From Symsagittifera roscoffensis (taxonomy: Eukaryota; Xenacoelomorpha; Acoela; Convolutidae): a stretch of DNA of 64,000 bases. A program made the position numbers and the translations under genes. Position 1 is the first letter of the stretch; each line of letters begins with the position of its first letter. The stretch lies in assembly GCF_963678635.1 (NCBI RefSeq), contig NC_087064.1:5368411-5432410 (forward strand). Reading direction: 5' to 3'. Under the pieces are notes generated by a model. The model ran no database searches. It was not told the DNA's origin and saw nothing but the letters and a program-made list of their open reading frames with translations. Below are positions 31,216-43,700 of the stretch, one piece after another.

Positions 31216-34200
31216 CAAGGTTTGTGGTTAGTGGTTAATGGTTAGTGGTTCTTGGTTCGTTGTGTCTGGGTGGACGCGGAACAATGGTTTCTCGCCGAAG
31301 CCTAAAACTTTTCAATAGTGGACCAACTCAGCTTGACTTAGCTGAGATTTTGCTTTCACTTTGATTCAACCAATCATATGACTTTATATCAGAGGGAGGG
31401 GAACAGCTCATACCTGCTTCACTGTGTATACCAAGACAATGAAGTTGAACATATTTTATTTAAGAAGAAAAGTCTTGCAAATGTCAACATAACTTCAATA
31501 ATTTTTTGGCTTGTGCCTGCAGCGAGTATTCAATGCTAGAATTACAATACAAGACCTCTAAAACGTTGTATTGCAATTTTCGCAATATTTTTGATTGTTG
31601 AGTTTTGCAATGAGCCCCGATCCGGTCTCAATCTGTCTGAACCAGAGTCACAAGGCTCACCCAACTGCCGCTTCTTAATGTGAATCAATTTTACAAGCTG
31701 TTGTGAAAGTTTCGATAATTCGATATAAAATTACATTACATAAAAAGGGGATAAATCCCACGTAGATTCAATCAAACATTTGAAACAACATTTGTTGGTT
31801 TAAATCAGTTTTTCGGCGGTTATTATTTTCCATTCCATTTTTCATTTCACTATGTTCCTTATTGCAAGCAACAACCTTTATTTCAAATTTAGGTACCAAT
31901 TTTCTAACATATTGGCTTATAAGCCTGGAATTGATAGCGAGTGGAGAAAGCTGACTGAAGTTTTGTTGTTTAAGAAATTTAAGTGAGAATGACATGTGTC
32001 ATACTATTGCATTAGTTGTCTCAAACTATCATTCATAACATAAAACTAACAATTAAAGTTCAATCAACAAAAAAAGACAAAGCAACTGAATATTAGCCAA
32101 TATTATATTGAAAAAAAAAATGGGAAAAATTTGAAAAAATAGCTTTGGTTTAACTGAGAATTTTTCGAGTACAGTAAGTTTTTTTCTCAATTTGATTAAA
32201 TTTTCTACACTGATAAGTGTTCTTTAGCACTTTTGTGCTAAAGATTGTTAAATTGTTAATTTGACCGAAGTTAAGGCGTTAATAAGTTATCAAAAAAGAA
32301 AACAAAAAGTTGATTAAATTTTCTTCCTGGTTTTCAACTTTATGTTGAAGAATTTAGGTTCAAGAAGGTTACGAAGTGCTTAAGTTTCTTAAGTTTGCTA
32401 ATTTGATGAAAAAAAAATGGGCCTCCAGGATCATGTTGGAGATTTTGTACTGTCTGTAACCTAATTGGTTAAATAAGTGTTTTGTACTGGCTAAATAAAT
32501 GTTTTTGGCTAAATAAGTGTTTTTAGGTCGATAAAAATGAGTTTCCAAGCGCTCCCAGAAACTAGCAGACTGTATTTAGACAATTTTTTTTGCTCCGCAG
32601 TCAAATTTTTGAGAAAAAAACAGGTCAAAAACCCTCAAAATTAGTATATTTTGGAATCGAAAGGTTTTTAAAAAGGGTTCTTAAAAAGCACTACCGAAGT
32701 GACACAATTGTGTCGGCAGGGAGTCGAATCCTTGGATAGGAGAAGCAGTCGGAACGCCCCCCCCCCCCCCCCCCTCCTAAATCCTAAATCTGTAGATAAT
32801 ATATATTTTTGACTTTTCTTTTTTTCCGAACAACAAGAAGGCTGAATGAACGTTATAAACAGTTAGCATGTCCCTAAAGCATCCCCTATGTAAAAAGCGA
32901 AAAGTTTAGATACAGACTACTGGTATCATCAGATGGCTTGCATCTATACCTCTTCAATTAAACAGCTAGCCCGATATTTTCAAAATGCACAGTCTAGCAT
33001 ATAGTTTTCTACTGTGTTCTGTGCATTGAAGATGGTCGCATGAGATCTCTTCGAGCGCAAGGTTGATGGATCATTTTAGAAAAGATTCATCTCAAGTTCA
33101 TTGAAAACTTGTTTGCTGTTACCCGCTGAACTTAGTAAAAGATGGTCGTCTAAGATCTCTTTTCCTGCCTAATTTTGTGTTTACACTCGTTTTCAGGATT
33201 ATAAGTGTCATAAGGTCATTTTCACATGGATTATCGAAGTTTTTTTTATCTATCTGCAATGTTGTTTAAAAACCTTTACTTGTTTAACTCCTTACGTTTT
33301 GGAAAAACAGAATAGCCGCTTAAGGTTTTTTGCTATCTCTTCATTTAGTCCTCGAAAAATTAACACAAATGACCACATAAGGTCTTTGTGTTGAATTCAG
33401 CACTCGTGGCCTGTAAGAATATCATCACTGCAAATATTCTAGAAACAAATATATTTCGGTTCCAAAAATAACAAAAAATTGGAAACAAGTTATGAAAAGA
33501 AAACAGAAAATCACCCACGCCGTCGAATACAAGAAGAAGGCGTGAAACAAGTTGATTATAATGATGATTTTCGTTGCCTGATTTGCTGGAATGAAAACAC
33601 CTGATTGCAAAGTTTGCATCAAAATTGTGGTCGGAACAAAAACTAAATTAAAATGCGAGACCTAACTTTCAAATCTGGCTATTCAAAACTTCATTAACTC
33701 CTCGATATAGTCGCAGTCACTCCTTAATAGCACAATATCACAAAGTTCTGACTTTTTTGACATTGAACTTTTTGTTGTCAGTCTTTTCTTTTCGCAATCC
33801 TAATCACGACTGATTGAAGTTCCTGGCAAAAGTTCAGGCCAGGTTTTGTCTCCATTACACCCCCCCCCCCCTCCTACACACAAACCTCAAACCCGCTACT
33901 GTCCCGAAAGCGTTCCATCGACACTTAAGCTTCGGGGAAATTTGTATCCAAAAAAATCATTACCTTTAAAACTCAGTCTAACATTAAAAATCCCAACCCG
34001 CTTTTCAAAACCAAATTTCCAAAAGTGAGTTGTCAAAAGAAGAGCGCGGACAGCTTTAATGACGAGTGAAGTAATTGAGAATAAAGATTTCGAGCTCTTG
34101 AGCCTTGAACTTTGCAAGTACCCGCTTCCCCTAAATGTTCACTTGTCCATTTTCTGTTCATATTTTCATTAAAGACAACATTGGGATTAATCTCGATTAA

Positions 34201-34423
34201 GCCACGAAGCCTGATTCATTTGACTAGTTATGTTTGCAAAAAATATTAACTGGATAAATCTGATGATAACGATCACCAAGTTTCTAATTTCTAAAACATC
34301 AACTTCAAGAACTAAGACTACAACATTTATTCAACTTCTAAAACCTTCATACGGGTCTTAATTTAGTTCTTTTAATGTATTTCTGTCAATTCATATATTA
34401 AAATTCTGTACCTTTTTTGAAAA
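31216..34423. other. AT-rich non-coding stretch upstream of the receptor gene
   Basis: No gene seen. It may hold the 5' LTR and leader of the minus-strand BEL element (31216-31640; a minus-strand AATAAA lies near 31460), but LTR ends could not be fixed. Other content: short repeats of GGCTAAATAAGTGTTTT at 32466-32523, a SINE-like word followed by a run of 18 C at 32690-32774, and a run of 12 C at 33860-33871. The last kilobase may contain the receptor promoter, but no element could be assigned. Confidence 0.5.
32690..32774 (-). repeat. SINE-like fragment ending in a poly-C tract
   Basis: The minus strand contains GGATTCGACTCCC, close to a pol III B box, within GGCAGGGAGTCGAATCC on the plus strand. 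It is followed by 18 C at 32757-32774. It resembles the word at 18090-18110. Confidence 0.35.
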
Positions 34424-34759
34424 ATGACCGGTTTAATTTTAAAAATTACATTTTTAATGGTGATATTCAATTTTTGCGCTTCAAGTGATCTTGCAGCGAC
34501 TCTGTACGAGTTGCAAAAAACACCCGATGATATGAAAAATGACCGCATGTCCGCTGAAGAGGAGGCTAATCAGCCGACGACCGATAAGCCGACAACAGTT
34601 CCGAATCCACCGACTTCGACTGTGAAAGCAGTGACCGAGAAAGTTCTGGAAAAAGCCAAAAACTCGCAAAAGCAGAAATCACGGAAAGATAAACAGAAAC
34701 TAATATTGGAAGAAACGAACACTTTGCCGATCAACCCGAAGATGCCAATTAACATTGGT
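34424..34759 (+). CDS. receptor exon 1: signal peptide and N-terminal linker (residues 1-112)
   Basis: An in-frame TGA lies six bases before the ATG, so this is the first usable start. Residues 1-20 are hydrophobic (LILKITFLMVIFNF), a signal peptide. Residues 45-100 are rich in Thr, Pro, Lys and Gln, unusual for the family. It ends with a consensus GTAAGT donor in phase 0. Confidence 0.8.
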
Positions 34760-37700
34760 GTAAGTCAAATTTTTAGTTGGAGACATTCAGGGGTGGACTT
34801 AAGGGGGGGGGGGGGGGAGTATTGGATGCCTTTCTTTTGAACCCTCATATCCTCGAAAATGTTGGTATCGTCCGTCCGTGGAGATGCAAAGTGTCGCCGC
34901 AATTCTAATTTAGGTCAACAAATAAGATTTTCCAGATCTATCATAACCTGAAAAGGACCTCTTTCGTCAAAAAATCTTTTGAGATGCAAGCATTTCATTG
35001 CGAAAAAAAGGCTGAAAAATCTGTTTTGAAAAATGTCGGATTGTTTCGACCAGCAATTCGCGTTTTTTGACGCCCTCTTTTCTCTCAAATTTTGGCAGAA
35101 AAAGAAGAGTACCAAAAGGGAACTTTCGGGCTGCAAGGGTTTTTGATTCCTGAGGGGGTCCACGTATGAAAACATCTTATGAGACGTGTACCTGTGAAAT
35201 GACACAGAAAAGGGGCACTTTATGGAAGGATATTTGGGAGTTTTCGTCAAGTTACTTCAAGTATTGAGTCGAAAGTGCTTTAGGAGCTGATATGTAAGTA
35301 GATCAGTAAAACTTTATACCGTACAACAGAAGCTTTCGGGTGTGACGGGTCAAATAAAAGATTGGGCTTTCTTTTCCCTTAAACTAACTCAACTATGGTG
35401 ATTCATGTCTTTTGGTTCAAGTTCAATCTCAAATATATTTTTTTTCGATTTACTGAAAGTTCATCTTGGTGGTTTTTTTGGAGTTCACCCTTGAAGAAAC
35501 TTTGATTGACAGGTGCGGCTGGTTTTGGAGAGTATCAAGAGTATAGACGTGGACGCATTTATGGACTTCTACATGGAGGTCACGTGGTACGACCACCGAG
35601 AGAGGAACCTCACGGCTTTCATGTCTGGCAAGGATACCAACAAGTTCTGCTGGATGCCAGACCTCTACTTCCTACTCGCCAGATCGGTGAGTCTAACTGT
35701 CTTATTTAAACCCCCTCACCCAATCCTCCACCTATCCCGAAATCGGCCAGGCTGCGGTAGAGACCTAAAACTTCAGTTCAATGATAGTGTATGAGGACGA
35801 TCGGTTGACAAAAATTCTTAAAAGTCAAGCAATTCTCATATTATTTCCCATAAGATATATCATATAAAAACCCTTTTAGTCGTGAGTCGTGATTCAAACG
35901 ACAAAAAATTTTCAGTGTCGGGAAAAATTGGTTTGAATTTTGATCTAATTTTGGGCGAATCAGGTGAGCGAGTAGCTTATTTTGTTTTTCAATCAAAAAA
36001 AAATTACCACAACTAATTATCGGACAAGGTCAAATGATGTTTCGTATTACAGCTAGCTCTTTCAATTCAGATTCAAACATAATTGAAAAATTTCAAAAGA
36101 TTGTCTCAGCGTCGAGAAAAACCAGTTTGAAACTTTTGAGTCTAATTTCAAAATTGAAGCGAGCGAGCAGGCATACTCTAGGAGGACATGAAACAAATCT
36201 CTATTAATTTTTTTAGAAGTTTTTAGCGCCATTTTTGAAAAAAAACTTCAAAACTTCAAAATAATGAAATTTTGAATTTTATTTTTTGTTTGGTTCTATT
36301 CTGGTCATATTTAGACAAAAACTTATTCTTGATTTTCTTATTTTTTGTGACTGTCGAATTAATTTGTAATTAGTTTCTTTTCAGACTTTTCTTACTACAA
36401 CAGGCACAAAAAAAACTAACACAATAATTTGAGAAAAAAGTATCATGAAAAAAAGTTTATGCTCGAACATTTTTGTGCTACTTGCGCAGCAGCCGGCTAT
36501 TCTTGTTTATATCCAATGTTTTTATAAGTTTGTTTCCAATCCCATTTATCTAGGATAATAAATACCAACCAAGTAGCTTGAAATTTGAGATATTACAAAT
36601 GAAGTAAAATCGAGCTCTGAGCCGCGTCAGTAGTATTCAAGAATCGCTCAACGTCTTACAATTGGCTCTAAAAATTTCTGCTTTTTTGGTCGTGAAATGT
36701 GAGTGATTTAAAAAGCGGAGCGGAGTACCGATACCAATCAGAAACCAAAATGTAAGTTTTTGCTGAGAGCAAAAAAACTAAACTTCGAGGAGCATGTTTT
36801 GTTTTGCAGTTTTTGAGCAAATGGACTGAATGAGTGACAAAAAATCATAATTTGGTTGCCCAAATTTTTTGAAAACAAGTTTTATTTTGCGCAAGAAAAA
36901 CGAAATTTTGAACTTTTTAAACTAACAACTTTTCAAAACTTTTCGCTCTCCAAAAAAATATATACAAAGACAAAGTGATTATAAATGCGAAAACTATCGC
37001 TTTTAGTGTATGAAAGTCAAATTCCAGGGTTTTTCGTAGCATCTTAATTAGATAAAACTCTCTCAAGATGGCTATTTTTAACAACTTCATTAAATGGTTT
37101 TTTTTTGCTAAATATTTGAGTTTCCAATTATCAATAATTCATTAAGTGTAACTCAAGAATACAAACTCCCAATCAACTATAGTTATTAACGTCTAAACAT
37201 TAACTCAAATACTTGATGGCTTCTCTAGATCCCAAAACTTTTTCGTTAATTGTTTCAACTTTCGAAGAAAGGGATAAAATTAGTGTGTTCGAGGTGTTTT
37301 TTTTCTCCAGCCAAATTTTTAATTGTTTCAACTTCTTATCTAACAATTTTTGACAGAATTTTTTTTTGCCCTGAGCTCAAATTTAAAAAAATGCTTCAAA
37401 TGTAATCGTTATCATTTTTGTGAAGGTATGAGATTGAGAAATATGAGGGCTTAGAAATTGGCCAATTTGGGACAATTCATGCTCGAGATAGTTAGTGCTA
37501 ATAAGGCGCAACCACTCAGAAAACGTTCGTAATTGAATGGAAGCATGTTGTTTAATCTATTTCTTACTTTGCTATATGCCAATAAGACTGCTCGTATCAA
37601 GGCAATGCCCTGAAAGTTCCACCTGCTACTAAGAATAACTGGTCTTGATTTGTTTATACTTATTTTTTCGTCTCTCAAAGCAAGTAAGGAAAAGATATGC

Positions 37701-40700
37701 TCCGGTGGTTTTTTTATTCAGACCAGTTTATTCAAAGTTCATTCTGTAGGGCGGTCGAACCATGGATCTTCGTGGTCCCAGAAGGGGTGCGCTAACCGCT
37801 AGACTAACCTGACTTAGAAGTTGGAGTGAAATGCTCACTAATATAGTAACGTGACAATAAGAGTGCTGTGATTTTTTGATGCCTAAATTTTAACGAGCAT
37901 TATATCCCGCACCACGAAATTGTTCCAAATTCAATTGAAGCAGGACCAATAGTCTTTTTAACTTCAATAACTGTTCCTTATTTGAGAGTTTGTCAATATT
38001 TCATTAACCAAAAACTATTCAAGACCAAGTTACGGACAGTCGGAACATTCAGGGTTTTGCCCTGATACGAGCAGTCTCGATGAAAGATACACAAACCGTA
38101 AATATAAAGCTGATAATATCAAATTTCTATTGTTAAATTTTGAGTCCTGCAAAAGACCAATTAGCTTGTTGAGCGGGGTAGCTCGCCACGTTTAAATAGT
38201 GCGTGTTACATTTTCTGTGTCAAAGTATAAAGCGAGCAGGTAATTAAGACTCATTGCAGAGCTACCGTAAAATGAAGATAGTATAGTGGTGAGCGCGACC
38301 ATTCTGTGAACACAACAATTAGGAGAGCGATCATTTTTGAAAATTGGTCTGAATAAAAAAAATCACCTCGAGCATATGCATTTCTTAGTTTCTTCAAAAT
38401 TCTGAACAAATATATTACTTTGTATTTTGAATGGCGTACGAGGAGATGATTTTCAGAAAAAAAAACGCCTCAAAATTAACTTTTTAAAGCTACAATCACT
38501 ACTACATAGATCTTACAAGGCTGTTGGAACGTTCAGGGCTTCGCCCTGATACAAGCAGTTTTCTTTTATTATAAATACCATTAACTTTGCGATTTTTAAA
38601 TTTGATTCATCAATTCATACTTTCAGATTGACGCTTTCGAACGGAAAAAATAAAAATCACAGGAAGTTTTTTTGCTTCGAATATTCAGGTGAATTTCATT
38701 GAAAACACGCAGTACTTGGGGATCAACAAAGGAGAGATGTTGTATGACAGAAAGATCTCCATCAAAACTCCTTGTGTTCCGGATCCATTCAGATATCCAT
38801 TCGACACAGGTGAGAGCTCCTCCGAGGTTCATCTTTGCTTTAATCTCATATCGTAACCCCTCCCCTCCCCTGCCTAAAAACAATTTTATGAGCTTTCAAA
38901 CTTTTATGAGCTTTATGCGTTTTCCATACAGCGGCCTGATCGTAACTGCCGCAGTCTAAGATGCCGTTTGGAAGGAACCCTATTTAGTAGCGTTTCCAGC
39001 AATTCAAATCATTTATTACTACCCTAAGTGTGAATCTAAAACCTTGAAACGTTTTATGAAAGAGAAGATCTAGAATTTTCTCTAGGGCGGATTTTCAAAA
39101 ATATTTCGAAAGTTTAGTCGACCTTCTTCTTTTTAAATCGACCAAATTGGTTTTATGAGCTTTCCTAAATCACTGAAAAGACCCTTTTTTAACCCACTTT
39201 TTAAGCCTTTTAAGCAGGGGTGGATGTAAGATTTTCTTTAGTGGGGAAGGGGCTTTTTTCAAAAAATTTTGTCTACCTTTTTCTTAGGTCGATAATACTG
39301 ATTATCTGAGCTCTTCCAGATAAATAAAAAGACCTTGTTTTGGCTATATTTGTTTTGCACCCCAGGCAAATTTTTGAAAAACAGGCCAAAAAGAAGTTTT
39401 TAGGCACTTTTTGGTTAGTTTTGACCAAAAGACGCTTTATGATGCTTTATGCGTCTGAACGATCAGAAACGAGAAAAAAATAGTATGAGACAGATTATTG
39501 GCGAAAATGAAGCTTAAGGACATTCAAAGAGAAATCTGTGTCCGCCCAGGCAGTTCCACTGGAGAAACACTTAGGTCTGTACTGTTACAAGATACCAGCA
39601 ACTCAACGACCTCTAATGTACAAAAGCAATTGGAAACAATTTTAAATCAAATTCTTCGAACTAAACTTCTATCACATCATTCAGAGTGAAGCTGGAGTTT
39701 ACCCGCTTACTTCAGGAAAAGAAAGATATTCAAAAAACAATTATTCGAGCAGCGGGCCAAAATTCGTTTCTAGGAAAACCTAAAAATTTAAGCAACAATC
39801 AAAAAGACTGCATCTTATGTTAGAAAGATTATTCTCCAAAGAAGGAATCATACAACATGATGGATAATTGGCACAATGCTGTAATTAATTAAAAGATAAA
39901 TAATCAGCTGAAGGGTCAAATTTTACAACAGAAGAAATTGCAAGATAGCAAATCGGAACTTGGAACTTCGAAAATCTCAGCAGCGGCTCGTGTGGACCGT
40001 GAAGCCCAGTAGATAAACGAAATCTTTCTAAAAAGAAAAATCTATCCCTCTCTCACCATAGCATTTAAGCATCCCAAAATTAACTAGAACAGACCAGTAT
40101 TAAAGTTTTAACGACAACGCCTTTAAATCATTTAGTGAACTTTCAGGAATAAACATTTTTTGTCAGGTAGGCGTTTACAAAGGTTATGGAACTGTTGAAA
40201 GAACAATCCAAACTATTAGAAGGAAGCTGGGAGTAGTGCAATCAGATAAAAACTTTTAGATTATCCAAAAACGCCCTTCAGAAATTTAATGAGGATAAGA
40301 GAATTGACAAAATGTGTGTCTCTAATTTTTCTTCTTTTGAGCTGCACTTTGCCCAGAAGCCAAAATAAAAACGGTTTTTGATTTTCAAAATTCTCAGATC
40401 AAAATTAAATTTGGATTCGAAAACGTCTCGAAAGATACGCAATGACAGCAGAGCAAAGAAGAGCAAACTGCTTTAACAGACCAAGAAAATAGTTTTAAGA
40501 AAATGTTAGAGCCCAGATGTGTCGCCAAAACTTAGAGGCCCCAGCTATTTCTATGTCAGACTCTGAAGCTTTAGAAACACTGATTTTGTCGCCAGCAACA
40601 GTTAAAGCAGCTACTTGAGAGCGCAATCTGGATCAGACTCCTAGTACAGTTTTTTTCAGTTATTCAAGATGCATCATCAACTTCGGCTTTGAGACGCGTT

Positions 40701-43700
40701 ACAACGGAGGCACAATAATTGATTCCTGGTTCTTCAGAAATCGACCTGGCGTTGAACCTTCCAGATCGGCCCCAACAGTGCAAGATGAACGTACCAAAAC
40801 TTAGGACAAGTATCAAAACTTAGGACGTCTTCACTAAGACACGGATGAACAAGATGATACAGCCTCTAACAATTTGAGCATTTCAGACAGATCGAAGAAG
40901 CAAAATTACTTCTACGGGAACCCAGTCTGACACACAGTCAAAGAGATATCCCAAGATCAGGCAGTATCTTCATCGCCAAAAACGCCTCCGGTTTTCGTAG
41001 TGATCTGGGGGACTTTTCAATCTCTACACCCTCGACGACAAGAAATATGAGGATCTTTAAGAGATCGGTCAAGACTTGTAACTGTAGAGCTGTAAAGTGA
41101 AACTGCTAGAGTTTGAAATTGCTGAAATTGAAACTTTAAAGCAGTGAAACCTTGAGACATACGTGCTCATATCATTATGCGCCGTTTAATTTTAATTCCC
41201 ATATCAGGTTTACTGGACCTTTCAAAAGGGTGGAAATTTGGAACAACATAGACGGTCGTGTCTAACTTTAACTTATTGTGTTTTGTGATTGTGTTGAAAG
41301 CCACTATTATGTTTCCAACTCGGGACAGGTAACCCCCATATATTAGTCTGAAAGTGTGATTCTAAACCCTGTTGAGAGATTAGAGTGTTCGCCAAGTTTT
41401 GTTCATATTCGTAATTAATTCTTATACGATCCAATTTTTAATTCACAATTGCGATAAATCTCTTGTTTAGTTAGTTAGTTGGAAGTTAGATAGGTTGACA
41501 TTCCACAATAAGTTAGGATATTCATTTTAAAGTTGCTGATGCATCTTCTTCCCGTCGAGAGCTGTAATAAAGCGCAAACGCCAGAAATTTTAGTGCGGTG
41601 ATGGAGGTTGGACGTGATTTGTTCCCATCGTTAAAATTTTTCCTTTTATCAAAGTTGTCAACTTTGGTGTTCAGGGACTCCAGCTCATCAGTGTTTGGAT
41701 TTATTTCAAAGATCCAGTGTCTGAGTTTTATTAGTTTTAAGGAATTTTTTCAACTAATTTTTAGAAGAGTGTCTCTGAATATGTTTTCTCGGCTTTGTAG
41801 ACGTTGGCTGGAAGAGACGCGCCAGAAAAACAATGGCTCTGAGATATTGGTGAAACCCTGGTCATTGGTCGCTCTGAAGATCGCGAGTGTCTTTTTAGGA
41901 ATAGACGTGGACAATTAGTAGGATGGGGAGGAGTTCGGAACCATCAGAGTTGAGAAGGTTACTCGCGCCTAACGACAATTCCGTTGAATTGAGGTTACTA
42001 TTGCTCGGAAGACGAAGTTATAAAATTAGGGTTGAGAATCTCAAGCTGGGAATTTTCGCTCTCGGACGCCAATCAGGGACGCCTGTTGACGTCCGAGGCG
42101 AGAGAACGAGATGAGATCATGAGAGCTGGAGTCCCTTATGACTAGAGCGCTATCTCACTAGAGAGTAGAGGATTCAAGAAGATTACAGATAAGATTACAG
42201 AATATGATTTTTCCCATCGTGGAGTTGTCTAAACTGAGGTTGATGCCCTGAGTTTCCTGGAATCATCGGTCGGTATGTCGACGCAGATGAACTGGCGAAT
42301 GGTGCAATGAACATCAAAGGCCAGACCACCACCGTTGCAATTTATGTCGTTTCTCTGGGATGTTCTTTTTCCCGATTCGAGTTCTCGGTTCATTATTTTT
42401 CAAACAATATACTTATTTTGTAGTTTTATGACGTAAGGGGGTGGGGGTTTGGGAAACAGGAAAAGAGTGTAATCTTCTTCTTATGCTTTGTGCAGTGACG
42501 TGTACGGTGTTGGTGTCCAGCTATGGCTATGACGAGGGGAGTGTGCGTCTGTTCTGGAAGGATGGGGGGCTGGAGTTCCCAGAGACTTATGACCAGTTGG
42601 AGTACATTGGGTTCAAGTGGGCTGGGAATCACGCCATGTTCACTGGATCAGTAAGTCTACAGTCCTCCTCATTGAACTTAAATAATCTAAACTTCACCCC
42701 GGAAGTTTTTCACCCCCAATGTATTCATGTCTTATTTTGAGTGAGCTTTGATGGGGAAAAAAGGCTGTTATATCAAAAAGTTATTGGATAAAGTTTCAAT
42801 TTTTTTTGATTTTTCAAGATTTAAAATATCTTAATACCGTAAAAATATTTTAATACTTATTCAAAAATTTCAATTAAGCCACACACTTTTCAGTTCTGTA
42901 TCATGAACGGCGGACCATTGTTTTTTAATCTAGGCTCAATTTGGCCATTTACTGACCTGCAAAGCCTCCGTATATGTTCGAACAATAGCTGACCCTCACT
43001 CCTTGGTCATTTGAAAAACTAACACATTTCAATCAAATGAACTTTAAATGTATTTGAGCTTCAACCTCTGTGTTTAATGAGGAAAAAGTGCAGTATAGGT
43101 TGACCTTTGACCTTGGTGTTCGTGACCTTTGAACTTTGAATATAATTGACCTTTGACCCCCTGTGGTTAATCAGGAGAGTGTGCAGTATGGTACATACAA
43201 CTACACCATTCTGATGGCCACCTTCCAGTTCCAGAGACTGTACTCCGTCTACCTGTATCAGATCATCATCCCAGCTGCCATTCTGGTCATCATCAGCTGG
43301 ACTGTCTTCTGGATCAACATCAACGTCACACCTGCCCGGGTCGGCATCGGAGTCACTGCGGTTGGTATCATCACAAATAACTGATAAATAACAACTGATA
43401 AATAACTGATAAAATAAATGAACAACAGATAAAAAACGTGACCTTTGACCCCATTTTCGACACGAATCAGGATTTTTACATTTTTTTGGTGAAAAATCTT
43501 ACATGATAAAATATAACTATTAGATGAAAAAACACTATTATGTCTTAATATGACCACGTTAGATTGAATTGAACACGTCACTTCGGTAACGGGAAGGAAC
43601 TACAGATTTTAGCAAATGTTTTTCCAAAATTTTTTGTTGTAAAATGTTAAAGACCTCTCTGCTCAAGATTCGAATTCAAAACAAAATTAGCGATTGATAT

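Larger units (their letters stand above)
37586..38560. repeat. short hairpin motif, three of four copies in window
   Basis: A motif of about 40 bases of the form GTCGGAAC..TTCAGGGC then GCCCTGATACGAGCAGT occurs at 37586-37624 (minus), 38037-38076 (plus) and 38521-38560 (plus). A fourth copy is at 56118-56153 (minus). Its centre CAGGGC..GCCCTG folds into a stem. Probably the end of a dispersed element. Confidence 0.6.
35687..38688 (+). other. receptor intron 2
   Basis: About 3.0 kb. It contains repeat family A copy 2 (35885-36515), tRNA-like relics near 37745-37815 and 38273-38320, and three copies of a hairpin motif (37586, 38037, 38521). No gene seen on either strand. Confidence 0.7.

Noticed and set aside
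34424..34840. Reading exon 1 through into intron 1 (138 codons)
   Set aside because: The extra codons pass a perfect GTAAGT donor and a poly-G run. Splicing at 34759 joins in phase to the ligand-binding domain.
38037..38090. Possible hammerhead ribozyme in the hairpin motif (CCCTGATACGAG...GATGAAAG)
   Set aside because: The core reads CTGATAC instead of CTGATGA, and the GAAA part is absent in the other three copies, so the catalytic core is not conserved.
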